From Promerops cafer (taxonomy: Eukaryota; Chordata; Aves; Passeriformes; Nectariniidae), in NCBI GenBank assembly GCA_013398275.1, contig VZSE01013530.1, positions 2,604,001 to 2,668,000 on the forward strand: 64,000 nucleotides of DNA. Direction: 5' to 3'. The notes beneath the pieces are model-generated. The model made no database searches. It was not told the DNA's origin and saw only the letters and a list, made by a program, of their open reading frames with translations. Position numbers and translations under genes: made by a program. Shown piece after piece: positions 26,701 to 38,566 of the stretch; the stretch's first letter is position 1; every line of letters begins with the position of its first letter.

Positions 26701-26951
26701 GCCCACACACATTGCTGGCTACTGCTGATTCATTTCACATACAACTTCTGCTCATCCAGTTTGCATAAAGGAAAAACACTGATGCGCAAAGCTTTGGCAG
26801 GCAGGGAATGGAGAGGCACTAGGAGACACAAACCTGTTCAAAATCTACAGAAAATTTGGTGTATTAATATATATCCCTTCTACACCCACTATGGGAACAG
26901 TCACAAGTCAACCTGAAATCATTACAAGAAAGTCCCCATATGCAACCTGTC
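20749..26951. other. Intergenic DNA with one CpG patch
   Basis: No gene is seen in about 6.2 kb. A small CpG cluster lies at 20980-21065 (gtcccgtccgcgaggcacca near 20981, then a segment with ccgcgg). The block at 22,700-24,450 is AT-rich and repeat-free, with homeodomain-type cores (ttaattaattaatccactta near 23968) and an E-box (cagatg near 24005). It may be a conserved regulatory region, but that is a guess from composition. An A-rich stretch lies at 21450-21530. Confidence 0.45.
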
Positions 26952-27012
26952 AGGGGGTTGGAACTAAATGATCTTTAAGGTCCTTTCCAACACAAACCAT
27001 TCTATAATCCTA
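26952..27012 (+). mobile_element. CR1 LINE 3' terminal remnant (plus strand)
   Basis: gggggttggaactaaatgat followed by 'ctttaaggtcctttccaaca' and 'caaaccattctataatccta' matches the last 60 bp of CR1, including a degenerate terminal repeat. No more of the element can be recognised upstream. Confidence 0.88.
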
Positions 27013-30000
27013 TTCATGAACATTTTTATCGAAACAGCCTCTGATTAACAACATTCTGCACAAAAAAGTCCATCCAACTCTCCTCTAGTAGAAGCAATTC
27101 CTGGAGCTGATCTTAATCCAAGGCCTTCCAGCAGTAGAAAGTTACTGTCTATTAGAACCACATGTACGTCTTTGGTAGATCATGTCTTAAAATGCTGGGA
27201 AACAACAAACATTCACATTCAACCAGTAGCCACCAACGTTGTTATAAATATTTATATAGGAAAACAGGAACAAAAACTTTGTTTACTGTACAGCAAAGCA
27301 CTCGAAATTAAGGAATTTTAAAGTGCATGTGTAGCATTTGTTAGCTGAAAATCTGTTCTTGAAGTGACAGATCCTGGGTTTAGTTACAGCCAGACAGTTT
27401 GATTCTCCTGAAGTGAACCCAAGGACTCCATGCCACTGCTAGCAGCAAAAGCAAGCTCTCAGGGTCCATTCCCAGTGATGGCCAGGTAAATGCACTAAAG
27501 GTTCCTAGTATATATATAAAGTCAAAACATGACTGCACAGCTCCAGCTTCACCCATCCTCATTCTTCGGTTTACACTACGTTCACATCACAGTTCACAGT
27601 TCTTCAGAGCAGACCAAAAGATCTTCATTGGCAGCACCATACCTTTTCTGATATTTTCATGAGATGCTTATGCAGAAAATAATGGTCCAGAGCATAAAAG
27701 GAGCCAGAGCCAGCAGACACTTCCCAGCTTGCATATTTTCCATGTGCATTGCACGGCCTGGCTGCTGGAGCCAGCTTCTGGGGTAAACACAGCTCCTCAG
27801 GATCCTGTTCCCTCTGGTTTGTGCCACGAGTTCTCCCTCAGGCCAAGGCATTTTGGCTGAAGCTTTCTCCCTTCCTTTGCTGCAGGGCAGGAGGAAAAAG
27901 CCTGAGGACCCAGCTTCTCATTCCAGATTTGTAACAGAGCTGGAGATCAGTCAGTGGATGGCAGGAAATGGGCACCACCCCAACGACACAGAGACAAGAA
28001 CAAATCCTTCCTGATGTCTGTGGCCTCTGTCGGTTTCTCTCCCTTTTTATCAGTCTGTTGGTGAGATAGAGAGCTTTGTAAATTTGTGTTAGGATTTTTT
28101 TCCAGGATCCTCAAGGAGAAGAGACTGGGCAGCAGATGTAATCAGCCTGCCATCCATCAACCAGCTGAGGGAGACTAGGGATTAGTGATCAACCCACAGA
28201 TGGACAATTGTTCCTCAAACCATCAACATTTTTCATCTTTTGTGCAGCAAGATGCTTTGGCAGATCCCAGCTTTACCTCCCCAAGCAAAGGGCATGGGTG
28301 AATGTAAGGGGATAGAGCAGCCTGTCCTTGGGGGACAGGGATGTGCCTACTGTCACAGCCAGGGTGACCTGGACAATGCCCTGGAGAATGAGCTGAATCA
28401 AGAAATTAGACTCTAATACATACAAAATTAATGGAGAGGAGAATATTTTTAACCCTTCATTCATGACCACACAGTGCCCTTTAATGAATGGGTCTCCCCT
28501 GAGCACAGTTCCCAGGAAACAGCTTAATGAACTTGGTCCTTGGAAAGAGAGGGGAGAACACTGATGAACATCTGATCTCACATGGGGACTGGATAAAAAA
28601 AAATTAAACTTTTTTCCAATGGAGAAAACAATGAACTGTAAAGAACACAAAATAAGCTGCAGATGATCAAATCTGGAATATTTCACATTATATGTAAGGA
28701 GACAAGGTTGCTAGAGGATTTAACCTTTCCTCAGTACCCTGTCCTACCTACTTACTTTCTATATTTCCTTTGGATTTCATAATCTTGATAATTTCCTATT
28801 TTGGATGCAAAGAAAGAAGTAATAGTCACTTAGGGAAAACAGTATCAAACATAGGAGAGGATTTTTTTCACTTCTGCTGCTTAATAACTTTAGGAATGTG
28901 GGTAAAACTATTTCTTTCTCTACTTCTGTTACATTAGTGACACATGTAGATTGCAGAGAGCTCCATTCTCCCTGTTCCCCAGCATCTTTTTAAACTGCAT
29001 GAACTTAAAGCAAGCTTTGTTTTGAGGCACCCCCAAAACAGTGTTGCATACTGACTGGCACGGGGCTAGGTCATGCCTTGAAAAGCTCTTGAGACCCCCA
29101 GAATAATACCTCAAATCTGAGGCATCCCTGGACAGTTACCCTTCCTAACCCTGCTGCCAGTGTGGGATTTAGCAGACTTGCCCAGAGAAAACCTTTGAGC
29201 ATCCAAAAGCAGCATGTAGGAAGGAAAGGAGCAGCAGGAACCCACAGAAAGGTAGCAAAAGAGAAAAAGAAGCTGATGCTTCTTAAAGATAACCAAAAAG
29301 CCTGTCTTCAGAGGGTATCCCAGAGAAAGGCCCCAAGGAGGCACTGAACAGGATGGGGGCAAGCCACAGACTGTCTCCTTTCTGTCAGAGACAGGCAGGG
29401 CAGAACTGGAAGGAAAGGGAGTCCCTTAAAAGCATACTTGAAGGTTAAACCCATAGGAGTAACTCCCACCTGTGTAAGAAACAGCTCCCTCTCTCTTCTC
29501 TCACTTCTCACTGTGTAGGGTTTTCTTTTATCGGAAATACTAATCCTCAATATTGCTGGCCAAAGGATGGCCTTAGAGTAAGGAAAGAGCTCAAATTAAA
29601 CTCCACTCCCAGCCTAAGCCAAACCTTGGTGCAGAAGGATTCCATCCACTGGATGCCACTGCCCAGCCTAACTCCTGGGGACCCCCCATCCCCCTGTAAT
29701 CCCCTCAGAGCAAACTCAGAGCTTTATCCCCATCCCACCTGGCTGTGGCCCATCAGCACCCATTGACCACCACAAATGCTCCTCACAGATAAAAAGGGAA
29801 GGGCTCTTGTATTGCACTCCCTACAGACCTTCAGTAGCAGTGGAGGAGTGGGAAACCTTCAGTGTGTGCCTTCAAAGCAGAATGTACAGTTGCTGGGAAA
29901 TTCAGTAACTCTTGGCCTGATTCCTGACAAATGAGATCTGGCCAAGTCCTTCCATGGTGGCAACAAGATGTTAATGAAAGAATTATATCAACAGCTCTCA

Positions 30001-30317
30001 GGTTGTCTCCTTTATTTATACTAGAATCTGGTAATAGACACAATTACAGTAGATTAACTTTGGCATAGTTTTAGCATGAAAAAAACATACCAGGGCCAAA
30101 TTTTACTCCAAATGTCTATTGCCCTGCCTGTGTTTCTATTTATTTTGCTTGGACTGACAAACTTTAATTCAAAGAATGTAATTACAGCATAACTTGCTGC
30201 TAGGTTTTTTCAATACCATATTGTTCATTTGAAGGGAAAGTAAGCTTACTTCTCATTGAGTTTAACTATGAAGGTTAATTTCCTTGAGTTAAGGGAGCTT
30301 GGTTTTTTACTTGATTT
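27013..30317. other. Intergenic DNA, no gene seen
   Basis: Unique, mixed-composition sequence of 3.3 kb without recognised repeats or exons. Open frames here are short and lack any domain signature. Confidence 0.5.
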
Positions 30318-30526
30318 CTATGCATTTGGGGCAACCAGCACAGCTGTGAAAACATAATTGTTCTTAAAAATTTCGGGATGTTCATCCTCATTTTCAAAAT
30401 TGCTCGCTCTTTTGTGTGCTTTCCTAATTTCAGCTCGCTGAAGCGGCCGCTGATTAGCAACCACAGGTGCAATCCTTCTGGACGGTTTGCTACCTCCAGC
30501 TCGAGCATTTCCAACCACATTCTGCA
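30318..30526 (-). other. Exon-like open frame, unidentified
   Basis: On the minus strand, an acceptor-like sequence (a pyrimidine-biased stretch ending ttttctgcag, with a branch-like ctaat upstream) ends at 30527. From 30526 the frame stays open for 68 codons to a TAG at 30318-30320. The predicted residues are charged and varied: an RRIAPVVANQRPLQRAEIRK stretch is followed by KRASNFENEDEHPEIFKNN. Seven or more CpGs in about 200 bp are unusual for this AT-rich interval. The frame has no in-frame ATG (the open stretch reaches 30566 and could only begin at TTG), so if real it would be a downstream or last exon of a spliced gene, or a pseudogene remnant. I found no convincing partner exon and recognise no family. 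A conserved non-coding element is an equally good explanation. Confidence 0.3.
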
Positions 30527-31679
30527 CTGCAGAAAATAGCCTAATTAGAGGCAAAAAGCTGATCTGTTAAAATAGCAGAGGGACCAGCTAGAGAATCAGG
30601 GAGAGTTATTTGCCCCATCAGAGTCAAGGGGAAATTTATCCTTACATCAGCATGGAGAGGGACCAGGGGGATGCAGAGGACGTGCAGCTCTGTGGACCCA
30701 CAGTGTCAGGAGTGAAAGATTGGCAGTAGCCTGTTATTTATGAGCCATTAATATAACTAATAATTGTGCAGCAGCAGCATCCCCAGGACCTCACCCCTCT
30801 GCAGCCTCGGGACAGGACAGAGCTTTTCTCTATGACTACACAGAGGTGAAGTGATGCCCCTGTGCGGGTGCTGAGGTTTTGGGGGACACACCAGTGAGGC
30901 ACAGGGCAGTGTCCAGAGCTGTGGCTGCGATGAGCACATAAATCATCCCTAACGACCCCAGAGCCAGCCAGCCTGTGTGGGGGACAGCGAGCTGGCCCAC
31001 GCTGCCGTGGCTGCTGGAGAAAGGCTTCAGGTTGCAGTGAGCACAAATGGCTCTTTCACACGTCTCAGCAGATGTTACTCATTTTCTCCTCATCTGACTT
31101 TAAGATTTGGCTCCATTCTTTCCCTGTTCCCAAAGCCCATCAGTTGTCCTAGAAACCTCTCCCAGGTCTCCATGGGCAATGGGCTATCCCAGCGTTCGGC
31201 AGGGGCTGGCCCATCTGCAGGCATCCCACTCCTCCAAGTCCTCATCTGGATTGCTTCTGTCTTCCCCACTGAAAGTCCCCTCATCTACTGGCCATTTCCG
31301 CTGCTCCCCTGCACGGGGTGTTATTCATCAAGGTGCTTCTCCTCCTGCACAGCCATGAGCTCTCCAAAATACTTAAGGACATTTGCAAACTTTGGATGGA
31401 GGTTAGGAATAGCAAGCAGGACCAGATGTTCACTGGGAAAGACTAACACTGCACCTCCATAACACAATGTCCAAGGCTCACTCCTGGACCACAGGGGGAT
31501 GAAGAGCAGCCAGCAGGAACAGTGCAGATGGTCCTGGGATGGAGATGCACAAGGGCATCATCTGCAAAGCCCTGACAGCCACACAGCTTTGACTGAGCAG
31601 TCATCCAGGTGAGTAGGAGTCTGTAATTCACAATTCACTTTCCCATATCTATCTTTTAATTTCTTCTGAGGATCCCAGG

Positions 31680-31696
31680 AAAAAAAAAAAAAAAAA
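31680..31696. repeat. Poly(A) tract, 17 A
   Basis: Uninterrupted A run. No associated retroelement is recognised. Confidence 0.85.
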
Positions 31697-31803
31697 CAAA
31701 ATAGCCTCAATAGATGCTTCAAATTTTTTGCCAAGTTGATAGCTTAAGCTGTATGGCACTTTGTAAAGGGAAAAGATAATATGAGCAAATTCTTAGAAAT
31801 GGA

Positions 31804-31833
31804 TTTCTGACATATGTGTTTCTGACATATGTG
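31804..31833. repeat. Perfect 15-bp tandem duplication
   Basis: The unit tttctgacatatgtg occurs twice back to back with no mismatch and is followed by a short TG run. It is consistent with recent replication slippage. Confidence 0.9.
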
Positions 31834-32946
31834 TGTGTGGTTTAGCTCAAATCTATATATCAGTTGTGCACCATATGTCATAGGAGTCACTAATCAATCC
31901 ATAACTCAAGAAAAACATTCCCTATGGATTCTGCTTGTTATATTAAGCACACAGATCACCCAAAGTCACCTGTCACCACCAGCAGGAATTGACTTAAAAT
32001 AAATCATCAGTGAGAGCTGCAGTGCTCAGATTGGGAGCACGGGGTGGGTGGAAGAAGATCTGATTCCTCTTGGTCCAGGAGCAAAGGTTTGCCTGCCTTG
32101 ATACTTGAACCCCCCATGCTCAGCAAAGTGAGGGGACCTTCCCAGCCTGCAGCATGCCAAGCACATTCTCAGCAATCCACAATTTCATGGGAAATCCTGA
32201 GATGAAAATAAACTCCACGGTAAGGTGTGTCCATGGGAAATACAATTAAATGTTAACACGGAAGGAGGAAGCCATCCATGCCAAGTGTTTTACTCCAGCT
32301 CTAAGTTCTCCAGAGGCGAGTTGAGAAAAGCCCTTGGATCCAAAGCAGTAAAATAAAATCAATCAGAACCACAGTTAATCAATATGTAACTCAAGTTTGT
32401 ATCAGAACTTTCACCTGGAGGAAGATTACAAGGTCATATTGTTATTGCTATAGACTTGTATGAATGAGAAAAATACAGCTCAAGAATAGCTTCAGGTAGT
32501 CAAACCCCAGCTGTCAGAACTAAAATCCGTGTCCAACCAGTGATTTGTTTTTCTCTGGGAAGAGATTTGTGGTGATCCTCAACACTAGAAATGTGCCCAT
32601 CAATTACTGGATTTATGAGCGTGCCTCCACGCCATCAGAAGCCCTGCAGCCACCGGTGAGGGACAGCACATCCCGCTGTCATCCGCGCAATATTTTAACG
32701 AGGAAGACACTCAGCAATGCCTTGTGGCTGTCATTTAATGAAAAGCTGTGAATAGTTCACAAGCAGGGTAGCAGATGTTTGCCATACTCCAACCCAGATA
32801 TGCATTAAGAATGCGTGTAAGGTGAGCAGAGCCACACACAAGTACAGAAAATTACCATGTGCAAATAAAACTGCTTTGCTCCAAAATCACCTCTGAAGGT
32901 TGATGACAACCTTCACCTCTGCTGTTGCCTACAGAAACTGAAATAA

Positions 32947-33352
32947 TCATAGAATCATGAAGGTTGGAAAAGACCTCCAAGATAATTAAAAGAAACCTTT
33001 TACAGAATACTCCCCATGCCCACTAAGTGGGCTAAGTGCCCCATTTACTCATTTTTTGAACACTTCCAGAGATGATGATTTCACCACTACCCTGGGCAGC
33101 CTCTTCCAGTGTTTAACCACTCTTTCAGTGAAAAAATCATTCCTAATATCCAACCTGAACCTCCCCTGGTGCAACTTGAGGCCATTTTCCCTTGTCCTGT
33201 CGCTGGTTGCCTGGGAGAAGAGACCAGTTCCCAAACCTCCTTTCCAGCAGCTCTGAGGGCAATCGGGTCTCCCTTGAACCGCCCTTTTCTCATGACTGAA
33301 CAAGCCCATCTCCCCCAGCCACCTCCCACAGGGCTTGTGCTCCAGACCCGCC
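32947..33352 (-). mobile_element. CR1 LINE fragment, 3' end (minus strand)
   Basis: The plus strand opens with catagaatcatgaaggttgg, the reverse complement of the CR1 3' end. It continues through 'gatgatttcaccactaccct', 'gggcagcctcttccagtgtt', 'aaaaatcattcctaatatcc', 'ctcccctggtgcaacttgag', 'tttcccttgtcctgtcgctg' and 'ctccagaccc' near 33340. It is about 405 bp, 5'-truncated, and of the same subfamily as the copies at 9.4 kb and 40.2 kb. The minus-strand open frame of 150 codons that crosses it (33049-33501) is derived from this repeat plus flank and is not a host gene. Confidence 0.94.
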
Positions 33353-33500
33353 GTGCTCTGATCATATCCCATCACCGTACCACGCCGAGGAACGTTTTCC
33401 TGTGGATGCACTTCCTGCCATCCCTGCGGGTGCGCCGCAGGCAGCTGCAGCCCCAGCGCAGGGAAACGCTGCCGGCGCGCTCGGTCCCCAAATAAAACCA
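33353..33500. other. Small CpG-rich patch next to CR1
   Basis: About 120 bp of GC- and CpG-rich sequence (caccgtaccacgccgaggaa near 33372, then 'gcgggtgcgccgcaggcagc' and 'gctgccggcgcgctcggtcc') begins exactly where the CR1 match stops. It does not match the usual CR1 continuation by eye. It might be a more 5', diverged CR1 segment that kept CpGs, or unrelated host sequence into which CR1 inserted. Confidence 0.45.
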
Positions 33501-36500
33501 ATTAAAAGGGAACCATTTCCCCAAACAGGGGCTGGGGTTTATTAAATATTTGACCACAGGTTCAGGGGAACCATCAGAAACAAATTAAAATCAAAACAAC
33601 TTTTCAGCAGGAAACAATGGAACAGATGGAATAATATTTGTTACTGGAAACTGCTAAACGCGCCAATTAATTTTGAAGGGGCTTAAGTGGATTAAGCACT
33701 TTTTTACTGGAAAATATGAAGAAAAAGTCATGAATCACAGCAATACCTTCAGCATTGTCAATGTGTTTTTCTGGAAGCCTGTTCAGAAATCAAAGGAAAA
33801 AACAAATCCAAAAAGCCTCAAATTGGTCAATAATCTTTCTGTTGCATAAATAGTATCAATGTCCCCATGCCCAGAAATATTAGGGGGAGGCAAAAACCAA
33901 ACCATTGTTTCCACACATTAAGTTGGTAATTTTTGTCTGAACCAGAAAAGCATTTGACTGGGGCCAAAATTAGCCATGTAAGCATTTTGTGATGCTCTGA
34001 GCACAGAAAGATTTTTGAGTTCATTTGTATGTTGAAAGCTGCACAGATAATTAAATGCTTAGACAGACCAGTGTGTAATCCAACCCTGTTACCACACAGA
34101 GGTAGTATTATTAAAAGTAGGAAATTAGTGAGCATCTTTATTTGTTTATTTTAACACAAGAACATGGCAGTCCTTTCCCACAAAAATGTGTAATGTTTAA
34201 AATATATTCGTCCTATGCTAAGACATGGAGTAAAAAATGACATGAATAAAAAATATGTAATAATCCAATTCAATTTTTGGAGCACTTAGGGTGAGGGTGT
34301 TTTAGTATTTTTACATGCTTGCTTAGAAGTCTTCTATCCACATTGCTTCCTGCCAGAAAGTGAATTGAGAAGTGCCTTTCCTGTAAGGCTAGGAAATCAA
34401 TTTAATTTTTCCAAAAGGAAATTAAAAATCCTTCACAGCACTGAAATTTGCCCATTGCAAATATTGATTTTGCAAAGAGACATTCTCCTTCGCAAAACTA
34501 TCCAGAAACATTCTGCTCAGCTCCACTTATCATCATTGCCTTCCCTTCCTTTCACATTTTATATAACACTTCATGTTTTCTTATGCAAAATTGTCATGTT
34601 CCTCCCAAAATAGTGCTATGTTTAGAGAGGTTATAAGGAGTAACTAATAAAATCGTGGTTATTTAAAGAGTACAAGATAAATATGACACACACGCTTTCA
34701 CAAATAGAAAGCAGCTGGAAGAAAACTAACAGTGTCAGAGTTATGTGTAAACTCCATTTTCCTTTCAAAAATTATGGAAACAGAAAAAGAACAGAGAAAA
34801 AATTCACTTTTTGCTTAAACTTGCTTAGACTTATTGCTGCTGATTCTGGATGTGGCTCATACAAGAGACAAATTGCTTCATGTTTCCAGGCTTTGCTATT
34901 TGGATCTCAGAAAAAAAATTCTGATTTCTTCCTTAGTAGCTTGAATCTATTTTCTTGGGCAGATCCATTGCAATTGTGAAAGTATTTTGTTGCTAAATGT
35001 GAGCAGGCTTTCTTTTCTGCTGAGTGACCCAAACCCCTCAGAGTTTACCCTGTTTATACATGCTGAATAGTTGCTCAGTGGGAACTTTGCCTCTGTGAGG
35101 AACCTAAGACTTTTCACACAAGAGCATGGTGGTAGCTGAGCTATCTCTGCACAGTCTTTAAAGACGAATTGAGGGGAGACACCTCCAAAAACTGATCCAT
35201 CCTAAAGGATTTATCTGGGAGGGAAGGAGAGAAACGAGACATAAGACATGATGGGAGACATTCCCACCTGAGGACAGACCTAAGTTCTAAACATTGCCAC
35301 CATGCATCAGCCACGGGAGCCAGCCTTGTGGAAAGGGTTAAAAAAGCCCAAGTAATGAGACACGAGCTGCCTCAGGGCACTTCAGCTGTTGAAGTGCAGG
35401 TGTCACTTATGGAAACTTCAGAAAATACAATCTTTTTCCTACCACCAATACGAAAACCCACAAGGAATTGCTCTCACACTTACAACCAGATGCTGCAATC
35501 AACTGCACTCAGAGCACAGGGGGAAGGATCCAACTCATCTCACAGTTTGGCTTTCCTCAGGCCGAGGACACCGGAGCCACTCTGCACTCTGGGTGACACT
35601 GGCCACGCTGGAGCAGCACCAGGGATGCCAGAGAAGGAGCTGTCTCCTACAGAGGGAGCCCATTGAGCCAATTTGCTCTTACCTATGGACTCCACCAGCA
35701 GCCAAACCACTGAGTCCTATCCCTTCCTTGTTTATTAAATATTTGACCACTAACTCTCAATGCCTCTTCTATAAGGATTTTTTTAAAATTTAAACACAGC
35801 TCATGTTCAGGAAACTCTGGCATGGGACATTACTCATCACCTGCTGTCTCTGTGTGATGCCCTGTTTCCTCTGCCCTCCTTCAAGTGACGGGTGAGGCTA
35901 CAACATGTATTTAAACCCCAGGGGTTTAAGTAGTGCTCAGAGGCTGCATCACTGCGTGACCCCACTGAGCAATCCGTCCTTTTACCCCCTCCCTGGGCAT
36001 CAGGCACAGCAGGGCACAGTGCTGACCTGGGAAGAGAGAAGAGTGGCAGGTAGAACACGGTTCAACAGTGTCCCAGCATCCAGACATCCCTCACCGGGCA
36101 CTTTCTGGAGGTTTAATTGGGACTAACACCACTGGTAACCAATAACCCCATTTTCACGGGTCAGTATACCTCCATTTCCAGCCCATTTATAGCCCTGTTC
36201 CCATGACTTCTCTCAGTTTTGTATGCACCAAGTACAAAGTTGAAATAAATCTTTTCATTTAAAGCAAGCTTGATTTTGTGTGTCCTGTGGCCCTGTATTA
36301 CAAAAGGCAATCCTGTACTGCACTCCTCCTGTCCTGCTCCTGGCTCAGCCCTCTTCCTGCCAGGTGATTTGGGAAGGGTACACCTCAAGCCCAGGTGTCT
36401 AACCATGAAACCTTTGGACTTGCTCACAGATGTCTCCCCTGTCCAGAGGAGCAACTCTGTGTGTAATGTTCAAGCACTCCAGAAAAACATCCTGTTTTTC

Positions 36501-38527
36501 TGTATCAGTATCTCCTCACTGGATAAAGTATAAGACAGCAGATTTCACAGGAATGAAAGAATTACTGGGTTGAAATGGGTAATATCCATCACCATAGGCT
36601 AAGATTCAAGCTGACATTGTTGCAAAGGCAATAAGACATGAGCTGTTTGCAGCCCACATTTCTTAACCCAAACACACAGCAAGGAGCAGGGTGAGGAGGA
36701 GGAGGAGAGGCTGAAATGCCCTTCACCCACTTCTGCCATGTGGTGCCCACAAGATGGGAGTTCACAGTCCCTTTGCTCACATCATTCGCTGTTTTAGAGA
36801 ACGACAAATCCATCACAGAAGCCATGAGTACATGGAGAGAAACAAAGCAACACAATGCTCATTTGGCTTAGTCCCTGGAGAGGCTGTGTTTTACTAAATT
36901 AATAATCTAGTTAGATCTGTTCAGCTTCAGCTTCTTAAGAAACTAATCCAGACAAGCCCAGAAGTACTAATAACATTTCAGTCTGGGCTTGAAGAGAGAT
37001 TAGAGAACATTTATTTTGCTTCCAATATTTTCTGATTGCTCCTAACCTTTCCCTGCACAAGCATCTAAATGAAGAAATATGAACAAAATGACTAAGTAGT
37101 AGGGCTTATGCTGAATTAAACTCCACTGAGAAAAAAAAAATCAAGGCAACCAGAGGAAAACTGAACCACTTAACATTCAACAAAATAAATATACAGGAAC
37201 ATGCTGGGCTCTGCCTGTATAAAACTGGAGATTTATAGGTCCATATTTCAAAACTACTGCAATGAACTCCTTCATCTGCCACTTAAATCTTAGCTCCCGG
37301 CTCACGTACAACTTATAGAAAACTGTCAGACTTGAATTTTCCTGCTTTGATTGTTTTGGAGGGAGTTTTTTGATGCCTCAGCATGAGCATGTTGACCAAG
37401 GTCACAGAAAACCCCCTTAACCTGGATTTTTTTAACCATAGAAAAAACTCAACTTTCTCATAAAATCCCAAAAAGTGGGAAGGCTCAGAAATGCAGATCT
37501 GGAATTCAGGTTGTTCTGAGTGCTCTGCCCGTGCCCAGGCTCAGGGAGAGGGCAGAGTGGTTTGTTACCCACAGCACGGTGTGTCAATGAGGGTGGTTGC
37601 ACAGGAAACATCTCAAGGTGAGAACAGCAAGTGGTACTGGCTGGAGAATAAACCTTACCCAGGTTCATGGCAGGGAGAACTGGGGCGAGGTGTTTGCTTC
37701 AAGCACAGTGCAGAAATAGATTGTTCAGAAACTGCCTGAGTGGCACAGCCCAAGCCCAGGAAATCAGTGCCAGGAACCAGCGAATCCACCCTTATCCACT
37801 GTTTGGTCTTGCTCAGATTTATTGGCTGATAAGCAGGTATAGAGCTGTAACAAGATGAAATGTGAATGATAAGGAGGGTTTAGTCTCTAAGGAAGCACAG
37901 GGCAGCCCAGGGAAAGGCTCTGGTGCTTAATGGCGAGGAGGCACGGCAGGGGCTCGCACAGCGCTTGGCCGTGGGACAAAATGCAAAAGCTGGATGAGGT
38001 TGTGTTAGAGACATAAAAACAGAGGTGTGGGGCCAGTTTCACTTGCCCTACAATAGAGTGAGATAAATCTTGGCTGTCAGCACCCACTGAGCCCTGGGGC
38101 TCTCATCTCTCTGCTCGCCCTCAGCAAGTTATTCCTTGGCTGGTGCCTCCTCACAGACCTGCACAGAGGAGCTGCAGCTACTGCATTTCGTGGGGACAAA
38201 CCCACAGTGAGTGTAACTCCTGCATGCCAAAGGATCAAAAGGTTTATTGAGGCTATTACATTGATTATGCAAATTTCACCCTGTTTAAACAATTTCAAAT
38301 TGTTTAGAAATCCACTGTGGGATTTTTTTAAGGAATCAAATGGTGTGATTTTTGTCCCCACAAACTCATAGTACAGGATAGAGGAGCACTTTCCAGCCCT
38401 GATATAAACATTTCACCTTTGCTTCCTTGTCCCCACATACCTTGTTTTTCACTGGGAAAGAAACACAGACATGTGCTTTGGAACAGAACTGAAATATTTG
38501 CATACATATATANACCCTATTCCAATC
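33501..38527. other. Intergenic DNA with SOX-like palindrome
   Basis: No gene is seen in 5 kb of mostly AT-rich sequence. A perfect 21-bp palindrome lies at 38286-38306 and is listed separately. An A10 run sits at 37131-37140. One base is undetermined (n) at 38513. Confidence 0.5.
38286..38306. promoter_or_regulatory. Perfect 21-bp palindrome, SOX-dimer-like
   Basis: The left arm taaacaattt and right arm aaattgttta are exact reverse complements around a single C. Inside are two SOX-type cores facing each other, AACAAT and ATTGTT, separated by 5 bp. This arrangement is known for SOXE-class dimer sites. Each arm also holds a FOX-like TAAACA. It lies about 14 kb upstream of CXCL14. Function is inferred from motif geometry only; chance is possible in AT-rich DNA. 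Confidence 0.35.
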
Positions 38528-38566
38528 CTTTTGGTGAAGAAATTTTTCCTAATAGTCAATCTAAAT
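38528..38566 (-). mobile_element. Possible CR1 remnant (minus strand)
   Basis: ttttggtgaagaaatttttc followed by 'ctaatagtcaatctaaa' resembles the reverse-complement CR1 segment 'gtgaagaaattttt cctaatatccaatctaa'. Only about 40 bp match and no flanking CR1 landmarks are visible, so this is tentative. Confidence 0.55.

Larger units (their letters stand above)
30527..32946. other. Intergenic DNA with simple repeats
   Basis: No gene is seen. It includes an A17 tract at 31680-31696, a perfect 15-bp tandem duplication (unit tttctgacatatgtg) at 31804-31833, and a small CpG-retaining patch at 32615-32705. Confidence 0.5.

Noticed and set aside
33049..33501. 150-codon minus-strand frame with KLHQGRFRLDIRNDFFTERV-like sequence
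   Set aside because: The recognisable part is the translated 3' region of a CR1 element, which is non-coding at that end. The same peptide pattern recurs from other CR1 copies in the window.
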